From an uncultured Clostridia bacterium (GTDB lineage Bacteria > Bacillota > Clostridia > Lachnospirales > Lachnospiraceae), in NCBI GenBank assembly GCA_937896665.1, contig CALBNS010000017.1, positions 1 to 51,981 on the forward strand: 51,981 nt of DNA, given 5' to 3'. Positions 25,021-33,977 of the stretch are shown piece by piece. The notes under the pieces were generated by a model. That model searched no databases and was not told the origin of the DNA. It worked only from the letters and a program-made list of their open reading frames with translations. Within the stretch, counting starts at the first letter, position 1; each line of letters begins with the position of its first letter. The position numbers and the translations under genes were made by a program.

Positions 25021-27381
25021 TTACATAACTCCAAGCATCATTCCAATAATTTTTACAAGGAACGCACAAATCCATGCCACTGCACACTGTCCTAGTGCAA
25101 CTCCGACGGCCCACTTTCCACCAAGTTCCTGCTTCACAGAGGCCACTGCTGCCACGCAAGGTGTGTAAAGCAGACAGAATACTAAAAGCGACATCGCTGT
25201 AAGTGGCGAGAGCACTGCCTGTAAAGACTGCACACTTCCAAACAGTACCGTCAATGTGGAAACTACACTCTCTTTCGCCATAACTCCGGCAATCAATGAA
25301 GTGGATACTCTCCAATCTCCAAAGCCGAGTGGGGCAAAAATCGGTGAAATCACACCGGAAACAACTGCAAGAATACTATCCTGTGAATCACTGACTATGT
25401 TCATATGTACATCGAAAGTCTGCAAGAACCAGATTACAATGGTTGCAATAAAAATGACCGTAAATGCTCTCTGAAGAAAATCTTTCGCTTTTTCCCACAA
25501 AAGTTGTGCCACATTCTTTATACCTGGCATACGGTAGTTTGGAAGCTCCATCACAAATGGAACTGCCTCACCCTTAAACATACTACTCTTAAATAGCAAT
25601 GCAACGAGAATTCCAACAACAATACCGATCACATATAATCCTATCATAACCATGGCACCATGCTTCGGGAAAAATGCGGATGAAAAAAATGCATAAATCG
25701 GAAGCTTTGCGGAACAGCTCATAAATGGTGTCAACATAATCGTCATCTTCCGGTCACGCTCCGAAGGCAGTGTACGACTTGCCATAACCCCCGGAACGGT
25801 ACAGCCAAATCCTATCAGCATCGGTACAATACTTCTGCCGGATAAACCGATTTTTCTCAGAAGCTTATCCATCACAAATGCAACTCGCGCCATATATCCT
25901 GTATCTTCCAATAATGACAGGAAGAAAAACAATGCAATAATAATTGGAAGGAAACTTAAAACACTTCCAACACCGTTAAAAATCCCATCAATTACTAAAG
26001 AACGAATTGCCTCATTTACATTCCATGTGGTAAGGGCGACATCTGTTATCTCCGTCAGATAACCAATCGCATTTTCCAATATTCCCTGCATCCATGCGCC
26101 AATTACATTAAAAGTCAGCCAGAACACAATCCCCATTATACCAACAAATGCCGGAAGAGCTGTATATTTCCCAGTAAGGAATTGATCTATTTTACGGCTT
26201 CTCGCATGTTCTTTACTCTCCTTCGGCTTCACAACTGTTTCATCTACCAGTTTTTGAATAAAGTCATATCGCATATCTGCAATCGTTGCCGCTCTATCAA
26301 GACCTCTTTCTTCTTCCATCTGACAGATGATGTGCTCCGTCATTTCCTTTTCATTTTGGTCAAGCTTTAAACGATTCAGAATCATCTCATCGCCTTCTAC
26401 CAGCTTAGTTGCCGCAAATCTCAGAGGAATCCCTGCTGCCAAGGCATGATCCTCAATCAAATGCATAATTCCATGCAGACATCTGTGAACCGAACCATCA
26501 TGCTCTCCTTTATCACAAAAATCGGTTCTTCCCGGACGTTCCTGATATTTTGCAACATGCAGTGCATGCCGAATCAGTTCGTCCACGCCTTCATTTTTTG
26601 CAGCGGAAATCGGCACCACCGGTATTCCTAACATCTCTTCCATCTCATTGATCAGAATGGAACCGCCATTTCCACGAACCTCATCCATCATATTCAATGC
26701 AAGAACCATCGGTACATCGAGTTCCATCAGTTGCATCGTAAGATAAAGGTTACGCTCGATGTTCATCGCATCTACAATGTTAATAATCCCTTTTGGTTTT
26801 TCATCTATAATAAATTCTCTGGTAACGATTTCCTCACTGCTGTACGGTGACATAGAATAAATTCCCGGAAGGTCTGTAATCTCTGTATTGGCATTCCCTT
26901 TGATTGCGCCACTTTTTCTATCAACTGTGACACCCGGAAAGTTCCCAACGTGTTGGTTTGCACCCGTCAACTGGTTAAATAATGTTGTTTTCCCACAATT
27001 TTGATTGCCGGCAAGAGCAAATGTGAGCACCTCATTATCAGGCAGTGCATGTTCATCTGCTTTAACATGATATTTTCCACCTTCACCTAAGCCCGGATGT
27101 GCAGACTTTCCCCGCCTCTTGTCTTTGCCAGCTTCATTCTCCTCTTTTGAAATTTTGGTAATTGGCTTAATTCCAATTTTCTCAGCGTCTGCCAGACGCA
27201 GTGTCAGTTCATATCCATGTATTCTAAGCTCCATAGGGTCACCCATCGGAGCATATTTAATCACAGTGATCTCTGTGCCCGGAATCACACCCATGTCCAA
27301 GAAATGTTGTCTCAGTGCACCTTCTCCACCGACAGTTTCTACCACTGCCGATTTTCCTATCTCTAACTGCTTTAAAGTCAT
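25021..27381 (-). CDS. feoB: FeoA-FeoB fusion, ferrous iron transporter
   Basis: 786 residues; imports Fe2+ across the cytoplasmic membrane. Residues 1-75 are a FeoA-type SH3-like domain (GALRQHFLDMGVIPGTEI). A charged linker 76-117 joins the FeoB G domain: G1 GNQNCGKT 125-132, switch T152, G3 DLPG 170-173, G4 NMMD 230-233. A helical GDI region and about ten membrane segments follow, with the Gate and core motifs, including CTVPGVMASR. In most bacteria feoA is a separate gene. Expression is usually Fur-controlled; I see no clear Fur box and do not claim one. The start ATG at 27381 has CTGGAGG upstream. Confidence 0.96.
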   Translation of the reverse strand: MTLKQLEIGKSAVVETVGGEGALRQHFLDMGVIPGTEITVIKYAPMGDPMELRIHGYELTLRLADAEKIGIKPITKISKEENEAGKDKRRGKSAHPGLGEGGKYHVKADEHALPDNEVLTFALAGNQNCGKTTLFNQLTGANQHVGNFPGVTVDRKSGAIKGNANTEITDLPGIYSMSPYSSEEIVTREFIIDEKPKGIINIVDAMNIERNLYLTMQLMELDVPMVLALNMMDEVRGNGGSILINEMEEMLGIPVVPISAAKNEGVDELIRHALHVAKYQERPGRTDFCDKGEHDGSVHRCLHGIMHLIEDHALAAGIPLRFAATKLVEGDEMILNRLKLDQNEKEMTEHIICQMEEERGLDRAATIADMRYDFIQKLVDETVVKPKESKEHARSRKIDQFLTGKYTALPAFVGIMGIVFWLTFNVIGAWMQGILENAIGYLTEITDVALTTWNVNEAIRSLVIDGIFNGVGSVLSFLPIIIALFFFLSLLEDTGYMARVAFVMDKLLRKIGLSGRSIVPMLIGFGCTVPGVMASRTLPSERDRKMTIMLTPFMSCSAKLPIYAFFSSAFFPKHGAMVMIGLYVIGIVVGILVALLFKSSMFKGEAVPFVMELPNYRMPGIKNVAQLLWEKAKDFLQRAFTVIFIATIVIWFLQTFDVHMNIVSDSQDSILAVVSGVISPIFAPLGFGDWRVSTSLIAGVMAKESVVSTLTVLFGSVQSLQAVLSPLTAMSLLVFCLLYTPCVAAVASVKQELGGKWAVGVALGQCAVAWICAFLVKIIGMMLGVM

Positions 27382-27427
27382 TTTATCCTCCAGTGTTTTC
27401 TAGTCAAACGATATTATTTCTATAGTT

Positions 27428-27456
27428 AGAATAGACTTACTTCATATATTTGTCAA
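27428..27456 (-). promoter_or_regulatory. Promoter of the feoAB fusion
   Basis: Minus strand TTGACA (27451-27456), 17 bases, TATTCT (27428-27433). Nothing else is visible between 27457 and 27552. Confidence 0.7.
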
Positions 27457-27552
27457 TTATTTTTTCTCTAAAAGTCCCCTGTCAGCTTAACGGTTTGGCT
27501 ATGGACCCCCTTTTTTTCTTGCAGTTTATTCCTTGTGACGTTTGCATTCTTA

Positions 27553-27612
27553 TAGAATATAAAAAGGACGCCTTGTCCTGCAAGCAGCCCAATCGTCCTT
27601 TGTTATATTCTA
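27553..27612 (-). terminator. Terminator after prfA
   Basis: Minus strand GAATATAACAAAGGACG pairs with CGTCCTTTTTATATTC across a GC-rich internal loop. Confidence 0.8.
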
Positions 27613-27622
27613 CACTCATAGC

Positions 27623-28693
27623 TTATTCGTTCATCTTTGCTAATTTCGCCGCCTGATCTGCCGCAATCAAGCTGTCAATAATTTCGTCCAAATCTCCATT
27701 CATAATATTATCAATCTTATATAATGTCAATTTGATTCTATGTTCTGTTACACGTCCCTGCGGGAAGTTATATGTTCTTATCTTTTCAGAACGGTCGCCC
27801 GTACCGATCTGGCTTCTTCTTGCCTCCGCTTCTGCTGATTGCTGTTTCTCCAACTCTAATTCGTATAATTTTGAACGAAGTAAGCGGAATGCTTTTTCCT
27901 TGTTCTGCAATTGTGATTTTTCCGTCTGGCTATAGATTACAATTCCAGTTGGGTTGTGGGTCAATCGTACTGCAGAGTCTGTTGTATTGACACACTGTCC
28001 ACCATTACCCGACGCACGCATTACGTCGATACGGATATCTTTTTCATCAATTACTACGTCAACTTCTTCCGCTTCCGGCATAACAGCTACCGTAATTGTG
28101 GATGTATGGATACGTCCACCGGATTCTGTCTCAGGCACACGTTGTACACGATGAACACCGCTCTCGTATTTCATTCTTGAGTATACACCCTGACCGCTTA
28201 CCATAAATACGACTTCTTTGAACCCACCGATTCCATTTTCACTGAAAGAAATCATTTCCGTTTTCCATCGTCTGCTTTCTGCATAATGTACATACATACG
28301 GTATACTTCTGCTGCAAACAATGCGGACTCATCTCCACCAGCGCCGGCACGGATTTCTACCATAATATTCTTGTCATCATTAGGGTCTTTTGGAAGAAGA
28401 AGAATCTTTAATTCGTGTTCTAGTTCTTCTACGCGTTTCTTTGAATCGTATAATTCTTCTTTCGCAAGCTCACGCATCTCTTCATCAGATTCCATCTCAA
28501 GCATTTCTTCACTGTCAACGATTGCCTGCTTTGCACTCTTATATTCTTTATATGCCTCAACGATTGGAGCAAGGTCTGCCTGCTCTTTCATTAATTTACG
28601 AAAACGGTTTGGGTCATTCGCAACATCCGGATCTTGTAATTCATTCATAAGCTCGTCATAACGAATGAGTAAATCGTCTAATTTATCAAACAT
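27623..28693 (-). CDS. prfA: Peptide chain release factor 1
   Basis: Recognises UAA and UAG and triggers peptide release on the ribosome. 356 residues from the start at 28693, the usual RF1 length. The stop-codon recognition PxT-type element is PET in RVPETESGGR, and the GGQ peptidyl hydrolysis motif is present in GNGGQCVN, a variant of the usual GAGGQHVN. An upstream in-frame start (28741) is rejected because GGAGG lies 7 bases before 28693. Last gene of the rho-rpmE-DUF1385-prmC-prfA block; PrmC, its methylase, is encoded just upstream. Confidence 0.97.
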   Translation of the reverse strand: MFDKLDDLLIRYDELMNELQDPDVANDPNRFRKLMKEQADLAPIVEAYKEYKSAKQAIVDSEEMLEMESDEEMRELAKEELYDSKKRVEELEHELKILLLPKDPNDDKNIMVEIRAGAGGDESALFAAEVYRMYVHYAESRRWKTEMISFSENGIGGFKEVVFMVSGQGVYSRMKYESGVHRVQRVPETESGGRIHTSTITVAVMPEAEEVDVVIDEKDIRIDVMRASGNGGQCVNTTDSAVRLTHNPTGIVIYSQTEKSQLQNKEKAFRLLRSKLYELELEKQQSAEAEARRSQIGTGDRSEKIRTYNFPQGRVTEHRIKLTLYKIDNIMNGDLDEIIDSLIAADQAAKLAKMNE

Positions 28694-28786
28694 ATTATTT
28701 CCTCCATTATTTCTTATCACTTCCATCAAACTGCATACCACAGACCATCTGTCCTGCTGACAGACTGCTACCGATGCATCACTCTG

Positions 28787-29620
28787 TTACACATTGTACA
28801 CACCAAACACCACTCGGTCAAGACCTGCCAGGTCCTTTTTTATAGCAACCTCCGTAAAGCCAGCCTCACTCATCAATCTTGTTACAGCTTTGCCCTGGTC
28901 ATGCCCGATTTCAAAATACAGCTTTCCTTTCTCTTTCAGATATCCGGGACTTGTTCTTATGATTTCTCTATAAAAATAAAGACCGTCTTCTTTCCCATCT
29001 AAAGCGAGAAATGGTTCATGGAATTTCACTTCTTCTTTTAGTTCCTCAATCACAGTCGTCCTGATATATGGCGGATTAGAAACAATCACATCATACCTTC
29101 TGTCCACTTGTGCAAACAAATCACTCTGTATCATCATCACATCTGATTCTAGTTTCTTCGCGTTATGCCTTGCCATTTCCAAAGCTTTTTCGGAGACATC
29201 TACACCGGTGCATAGCAAACCTTTGCAAAGTTTAGACAAACTAATTGCAATGCATCCGGAACCGGTGCACATATCCAGAATCTCCATACCCGGTTTCAGG
29301 ACCCCCATCACGCTTTCCACCAATACTTCCGTATCCTGCCTTGGCACCAGCACGTGTTCATTCACACAGAACTCAAGTCCCATGAATTCCTGCACTCCCG
29401 TAATGTGCTGTAAAGGAATATGCTTCGCTCTCTTCTGAAGACATGTATAGTATTGTTTCGCATGCTGAGCATCCATTTCTTCATTCATCCGAAGAAAGTA
29501 CATCGTTCTGCTGATTCCCGTCACGTATTCCAGCAGATACCATGCATCTAACTTGGCATCATCAATTTCTGCCTCTTTTAATTGTTCCTGTCCATATGCA
29601 TATGCTTCCTGTAAAGTCAT
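28787..29620 (-). CDS. prmC: Peptide chain release factor N5-glutamine methyltransferase
   Basis: Methylates the glutamine of the GGQ motif in RF1 and RF2 using SAM. About 277 residues from ATG 29620, the standard length. The Rossmann SAM motif is DMCTGSGCIAIS, and the catalytic NPPY motif is present as SNPPYI. The start at 29620 is preferred to 29665 because GGAGA lies 9 bases upstream and the ORF then starts 2 bases after the DUF1385 stop. It precedes prfA on the same strand, as in many Firmicutes. Confidence 0.95.
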   Translation of the reverse strand: MTLQEAYAYGQEQLKEAEIDDAKLDAWYLLEYVTGISRTMYFLRMNEEMDAQHAKQYYTCLQKRAKHIPLQHITGVQEFMGLEFCVNEHVLVPRQDTEVLVESVMGVLKPGMEILDMCTGSGCIAISLSKLCKGLLCTGVDVSEKALEMARHNAKKLESDVMMIQSDLFAQVDRRYDVIVSNPPYIRTTVIEELKEEVKFHEPFLALDGKEDGLYFYREIIRTSPGYLKEKGKLYFEIGHDQGKAVTRLMSEAGFTEVAIKKDLAGLDRVVFGVYNV

Positions 29621-29621
29621 G

Positions 29622-30548
29622 TTATTGTTCTCCGAAATTTTCTGCCAGATACGTTTTCCAGTCAAACACTTCTTCTACTGCTTTAATCGCCACTTCAATC
29701 ATGTCGTCCTGCGGCTCTTTTGTCGTCAGATTCTGTAGTGCCATTCCCGGTTTACTAAGAAGTTCTACTACCGGATTATCACTGTTTCCCGCCAATCTGA
29801 TTAATTCATAGGAAATGCCAGCGATTACCGGAAGTAATGCAATGCGAATCAATACTCTCAAAATCTGCGATTCTGTTGTGATAAAAAAGCATACGATAAT
29901 ACTTACAAATAATACAAAGAACAGAAAACTCGTTCCACACCGCTTATGTTGTTTGGAACTTTTTCTCACATTCTCAACATTTAATTCCAATCCATGTTCA
30001 ATACAGTTAATACATTTATGCTCTGCCCCATGGTACATAAACACTCTCTTAATATCTTCCATTCTGGAAATCAGCAGTATATACGCCACAAAAATACCAA
30101 TACGGACACAGGATTCTATGACAGTCTTCAACAATCGCGACTCCACGAGCCCACTAAACAGATTCGAAATAAAATATGGAAGCACCATGAAAATCCCCAT
30201 TGCAAGCACCATTGAAAGAACAACAGTAACTCCCATAATCAGATTGTCTTTCTTTTCCTGTTTTTTCGCTTCCTCTTTTGTTAAAGGCTTACTCTCTTCC
30301 TCTTCGTCAAAAAAACTTGCAGAATATGTAAGTGTCTTCATTCCAAGCACCATGGAGTCTACAAAATTAAACACACCACGCACAAACGGTATTTTCTTTA
30401 CTACACGCATCATCTCTGTTTCCCGGCAGCTTTCCTTTTTTACTTCAATTTCACCATCCGGTTTTCTTACTGCTACGGCATAATTACTGCCGTTTTTCAT
30501 CATAATTCCTTCCAGAACAGCCTGTCCACCTATATTCGATGATTTCAT
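29622..30548 (-). CDS. DUF1385 family membrane protein (YqhQ-like)
   Basis: 308 residues. The family start is clear: NIGGQAVLEGIMMKNG, then a soluble loop and a run of membrane segments, with the HGAEHKCINC block (His/Cys, probably metal-binding) near residue 180. Function is unknown; the gene is strongly conserved beside rpmE and prmC. ATG at 30548 follows AAAGGAG. Overlapped almost exactly with the prmC start, so translation is coupled. Confidence 0.92.
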   Translation of the reverse strand: MKSSNIGGQAVLEGIMMKNGSNYAVAVRKPDGEIEVKKESCRETEMMRVVKKIPFVRGVFNFVDSMVLGMKTLTYSASFFDEEEESKPLTKEEAKKQEKKDNLIMGVTVVLSMVLAMGIFMVLPYFISNLFSGLVESRLLKTVIESCVRIGIFVAYILLISRMEDIKRVFMYHGAEHKCINCIEHGLELNVENVRKSSKQHKRCGTSFLFFVLFVSIIVCFFITTESQILRVLIRIALLPVIAGISYELIRLAGNSDNPVVELLSKPGMALQNLTTKEPQDDMIEVAIKAVEEVFDWKTYLAENFGEQ

Positions 30549-30573
30549 ACGCTTCTACTCCTTTTTAATTATT

Positions 30574-30608
30574 AAAAAAGGTTGAGATTCGTGCACAAAC
30601 CTCAACCC
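30574..30608 (-). terminator. Terminator of rpmE
   Basis: Minus strand GGTTGAG pairs with CTCAACC around a 14-base loop and is followed by TTTTTTAAT. It lies between rpmE and the DUF1385 gene, so part of the transcript may stop here. Confidence 0.85.
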
Positions 30609-30625
30609 GTACATTTGGATTCTTA

Positions 30626-30826
30626 TTATTGAATTCCGTATTTTTTGTTAAATTTATCAACACGACCACGAGCCTGAGCAGCTTTTTGTTGTCCTGTGTA
30701 GAATGGATGACATTTTGAACAAATTTCTACGTGGATTGATTCTTTTGTAGAACCTGTTACAAATGTGTTCCCACAGTTGCATGTTACAGTCGCCTGATGA
30801 TATGTTGGATGGATACCTTCTCTCAT
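30626..30826 (-). CDS. rpmE: 50S ribosomal protein L31, zinc-binding form
   Basis: A 66-residue large-subunit protein. MREGIHPTYHQATV is the family N-terminus; four Cys in CNCG and CSKC bind zinc, so this is the C+ (RpmE) and not the zinc-free (YtiA) form. The C-terminus GRVDKFNKKYGI is typical. The ATG at 30826 follows AAGAGGTG. An upstream in-frame extension to 30895 is not supported. It has its own promoter at 30925-30953. Confidence 0.98.
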   Translation of the reverse strand: MREGIHPTYHQATVTCNCGNTFVTGSTKESIHVEICSKCHPFYTGQQKAAQARGRVDKFNKKYGIQ

Positions 30827-30924
30827 GATTTTCACCTCTTTAATTTTATTTCTGCGTAGGTCACCGTCTGTCATTCTCATTTCAAACGATGACACGATGA
30901 TTTCTACTTCTAAACAGCTTTGTT

Positions 30925-30953
30925 ATTGTATCATAGTTGTAATCATTTTGCAA
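30925..30953 (-). promoter_or_regulatory. Promoter of rpmE
   Basis: Minus strand TTGCAA (30948-30953), 17 bases, TACAAT (30925-30930). Confidence 0.7.
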
Positions 30954-30971
30954 GTTTTTCTGCAAATTTTT

Positions 30972-32297
30972 CTATAAGAATTTCATTTTTTTAACCATAT
31001 TCACAACTTCTCCATTATTTGGGGTCTTTGCGAACATATTCAAGATATTGTCAACTGCTTCTTCCGACTTCAGACCATTCAATGCTTTTCTCATAGTATA
31101 CACTGCTTCCTGTTCCTCCAAAGTGAGAAGTAAGTCTTCTCTTCTTGTTCCAGATTTCGGAATATCGATGGCCGGGAATACTCGTTTTTCCTGCAGCTTT
31201 CTATCCAGCACAAGTTCCATATTACCCGTACCTTTGAATTCTTCGTAAACAACATCATCCATCTTACTTCCGGTATCAACGAGTGCAGTTGCAAGAATTG
31301 TAAGGCTTCCGCCCTCTCTCATATTTCTCGCAGCACCAAAGAATCGTTTCGGCATATGAAGGGCTGACGGATCAAGACCACCTGATAAGGTACGACCACT
31401 CGGTGGAACTGTCAGGTTATAGGCTCTTGCAAGTCTTGTTATACTGTCTAATAAAATCATAACGTCTTTCTTATGCTCTACCAGACGCTTTGCACGTTCG
31501 ATTACCATCTCAGAAACACGCTTGTGATGTTCTGGTAATTCATCGAATGTTGAATAAATCACTTCCACATTATTGCCTACAATTGCTTCTTTAATATCTG
31601 TAACTTCTTCCGGACGTTCATCAATTAACAGAATCAAAAGGTGCATTTCCGGATTATTCTTCAGTACAGACTGTGCAACCTGTTTTAACAAGGTTGTCTT
31701 ACCTGCTTTCGGAGGTGACACAATCATACCACGCTGGCCCTTTCCAATTGGGGAAATCAAATCAACAATTCTCATCGCGATACTGCTTTTTCCGTTTTCC
31801 AGACGTAGCCTCTCATCCGGGAAAATCGGTGTCATATCTTCAAAATTAGTACGTTTTGTTGCTTCCGCAGGCACCAATCCATTAATCTTAGTCACATATA
31901 ATAATGCGCTGAATTTCTCTTGCTGCGTCTTAACTCTTGTATTTCCCGAAATAATGTCACCTGTTTTAAGTCCGAATCTACGAATCTGAGAAGGTGAAAC
32001 ATATACGTCATTTTCACCCGGAAGATAGTTCGCACTTCGAATAAATCCGTACCCGTCCGGCAACACTTCAAGAATTCCGCTCACTGTGATTCCACTGTCT
32101 AACTGCTCAATATCTGTCACGCCGGCTTTCTCGCTCTTTAGCTCTTCTTTGACTTCTTTTGCTTTATCTTTTTCGTCCTGCTCTAACATCAATTCGATTA
32201 GTTCCGCTTTTTTCATGGTACTCGTTCCTTTTAATTCCCTCGCTTTTGCGAGTTCTCGCAAGGTTGCCAATGGCAGAGACTCATATTTTTCTCTCAT
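30972..32297 (-). CDS. rho: Transcription termination factor Rho
   Basis: 441-residue hexameric RNA helicase. An N-terminal Rho_N helical domain (LPLATLRELAKARELKG) is followed by an OSB-type RNA-binding domain (GYGFIRS) near residues 75-140. The ATPase has Walker A PPKAGKTT and Walker B ILLDSITRLARAY. The linker between the N domain and RNA-binding domain is short and acidic, without the long insertions of Actinobacteria. ATG at 32297 follows AAAGGAAAG. A TATAAT-like -10 (minus strand 32373-32378) lies upstream, but its -35 is weak. Confidence 0.97.
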   Translation of the reverse strand: MREKYESLPLATLRELAKARELKGTSTMKKAELIELMLEQDEKDKAKEVKEELKSEKAGVTDIEQLDSGITVSGILEVLPDGYGFIRSANYLPGENDVYVSPSQIRRFGLKTGDIISGNTRVKTQQEKFSALLYVTKINGLVPAEATKRTNFEDMTPIFPDERLRLENGKSSIAMRIVDLISPIGKGQRGMIVSPPKAGKTTLLKQVAQSVLKNNPEMHLLILLIDERPEEVTDIKEAIVGNNVEVIYSTFDELPEHHKRVSEMVIERAKRLVEHKKDVMILLDSITRLARAYNLTVPPSGRTLSGGLDPSALHMPKRFFGAARNMREGGSLTILATALVDTGSKMDDVVYEEFKGTGNMELVLDRKLQEKRVFPAIDIPKSGTRREDLLLTLEEQEAVYTMRKALNGLKSEEAVDNILNMFAKTPNNGEVVNMVKKMKFL

Positions 32298-32417
32298 ATT
32301 ACTTTCCTTTCTATATTCAAATTCAACACTACGGGGATTTTCTTTGAAATGACATCCTGAATTACTCCAATTATTATACAGTATTTTCCCAAGAATATAA
32401 AGTACTTTTTTTCTCAG

Positions 32418-32446
32418 TTGAATTGATTCCCTGAAAATGGTATTCT
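32418..32446 (+). promoter_or_regulatory. Promoter of the radical SAM/DUF4364 operon
   Basis: TTGAAT (32418-32423), 17 bases, TATTCT (32441-32446) with a TGG extended -10. Confidence 0.7.
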
Positions 32447-32481
32447 AAAATACATAAAAAATATTTTACACCGAGGTTAAC

Positions 32482-33414
32482 ATGAAATATTGGAACGAAA
32501 AGCGATATTATTCCCTTGATTATTATATCAAGGAAACGTTTGGAGAAAAACTATATAAAATTGCATTAGACGGCGGTATGACCTGTCCGAACCGTGACGG
32601 CAAGCTTGGCCACAAAGGCTGTATTTTCTGCAGTGAGGGTGGTTCCGGTGATTTTGCCGGAGATAGAAATGTTTCAATTAAAGAGCAGCTAAACGCGGGT
32701 AAATCTCTGGTACAGAACAAACATACCGGTTCTTCCTACATTGCCTATTTTCAGGCATATACAAATACATACGCCTCCGTATCCTACCTTAAAAACGTCT
32801 TTATGGAGGCAATCGAAGAACCCGACGTCAAAGTATTGTCCATTGCGACCCGACCCGATTGTCTTCCTCCTGAGATATTAGATCTGCTATATCACTTAAA
32901 TAAAATAAAGCCAGTATGGATTGAGCTGGGGCTACAGACCATCCATAAAGAAAGTTCAAATTTTATTCGTCGTGGTTATGACCTTGACGTTTTCCAAAAA
33001 GCAGTTTATGATTTGAGTAAATTAGGAATTACCATTATTGTCCACACGATCCTATGTCTTCCCGGTGAAACCACTGATATGATGATTCAGACAATAAGGT
33101 ACCTGAATTCCCTCCCGATACAGGGAATCAAATTACAATTACTGCATGTTTTAAAAAATACGGATCTTTCTGTTTATTATGCACATTCGCACTTTTATCT
33201 TCCTACTCTGGAAGAATATTTGACATTGCTCGGAAAATTGATTGCAAACCTTCGCCCGGATATTGTGATTCACCGCATCACGGGGGACGGTCCAAAGCCA
33301 TTACTTATCGCCCCGCTGTGGACTTCCAATAAACGCTTTGTACTGAACAGCATTCAAAAATATCTAAAACATGCTGATATATGGCAGGGAAAGGAATATA
33401 TAGCTCCTGCTTAG
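32482..33414 (+). CDS. TIGR01212-family radical SAM protein (YtqA-like)
   Basis: 310 residues. The cluster-binding cysteines are C35, C47 and C50 (CPNRDG...GCIFC), a wide CX11CX2C spacing characteristic of this family and distinct from the usual CX3CX2C. The KIALDGGMTCPNRDG segment and the IRGYDLDVF / LGLQT barrel motifs agree. Substrate unknown; radical chemistry from SAM is expected. The start ATG at 32482 follows CGAGGT. Twelve bases separate it from the DUF4364 gene on the same transcript. Confidence 0.93.
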   Translation: MKYWNEKRYYSLDYYIKETFGEKLYKIALDGGMTCPNRDGKLGHKGCIFCSEGGSGDFAGDRNVSIKEQLNAGKSLVQNKHTGSSYIAYFQAYTNTYASVSYLKNVFMEAIEEPDVKVLSIATRPDCLPPEILDLLYHLNKIKPVWIELGLQTIHKESSNFIRRGYDLDVFQKAVYDLSKLGITIIVHTILCLPGETTDMMIQTIRYLNSLPIQGIKLQLLHVLKNTDLSVYYAHSHFYLPTLEEYLTLLGKLIANLRPDIVIHRITGDGPKPLLIAPLWTSNKRFVLNSIQKYLKHADIWQGKEYIAPA

Positions 33415-33426
33415 AAAGGAGAAATT

Positions 33427-33939
33427 ATGTCAGAAACATTTACACTTTATAAACTGATTGTCTTATACATGTTGGAAAAAGTAGATTTTCCATTGACAAA
33501 TGGGCAGATTTCCGAATTTATCTTAGAAAAAGGATATACCACATATTTCACATTACAGCAGGCAATCTCAGAAATGGTAGAGGCGGGATTTATCCGCCAG
33601 GAATCCACACACAACCGTACACTCTATCATTTAACAGAAGAAGGTGCAGAAACTATCCAATATTTCAGGTCAAATATTTCTGCTGCTATCCGAAAGGATA
33701 TTGATACTTTTATGGTGGAGAAATCCTATGACCTTAAAAATACTGTATCAATAAAGGCAGATTATTATCCGAACAACAGGAACGAATACTCTGTACGCTG
33801 TCAGATTTTTGAGGACAATGCGACATTGATCGATCTTACAATCAATGTGCCGACAGAGGATGAAGCCGTCTCTATAGCAAATAACTGGAATCAAAAACAT
33901 CAGGAGATTTACGCACAGATTATGGCGAATCTACTGTAA
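33427..33939 (+). CDS. DUF4364 family winged-helix protein
   Basis: 170 residues. The N-terminal 80 residues look like a winged helix (LYMLEKVDFPLTNGQIS, then a basic wing with STHNRTLYHLTEEG), followed by an alpha/beta domain. The family is restricted largely to Clostridia. It may be a transcriptional regulator but no operator or target can be read. ATG at 33427 follows AAAGGAG. Confidence 0.9.
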   Translation: MSETFTLYKLIVLYMLEKVDFPLTNGQISEFILEKGYTTYFTLQQAISEMVEAGFIRQESTHNRTLYHLTEEGAETIQYFRSNISAAIRKDIDTFMVEKSYDLKNTVSIKADYYPNNRNEYSVRCQIFEDNATLIDLTINVPTEDEAVSIANNWNQKHQEIYAQIMANLL

Positions 33940-33947
33940 TACGACAT

Positions 33948-33973
33948 AAAAGGCATCGGTACCGATGCCTTTT
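33948..33973. terminator. Bidirectional terminator, perfect 26-base palindrome
   Basis: AAAAGGCATCGGT is followed directly by its complement ACCGATGCCTTTT, serving the DUF4364 operon and rarA. Confidence 0.88.
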
Positions 33974-33977
33974 AACT

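Noticed and set aside
27382..27460. Fur or DtxR-type operator before feoAB
   Set aside because: The region is AT-rich but I could not find a convincing 19-base inverted repeat.
29815..30483. 222-codon open frame on the plus strand inside the DUF1385 gene
   Set aside because: Antisense to a recognised family member; no start signal.
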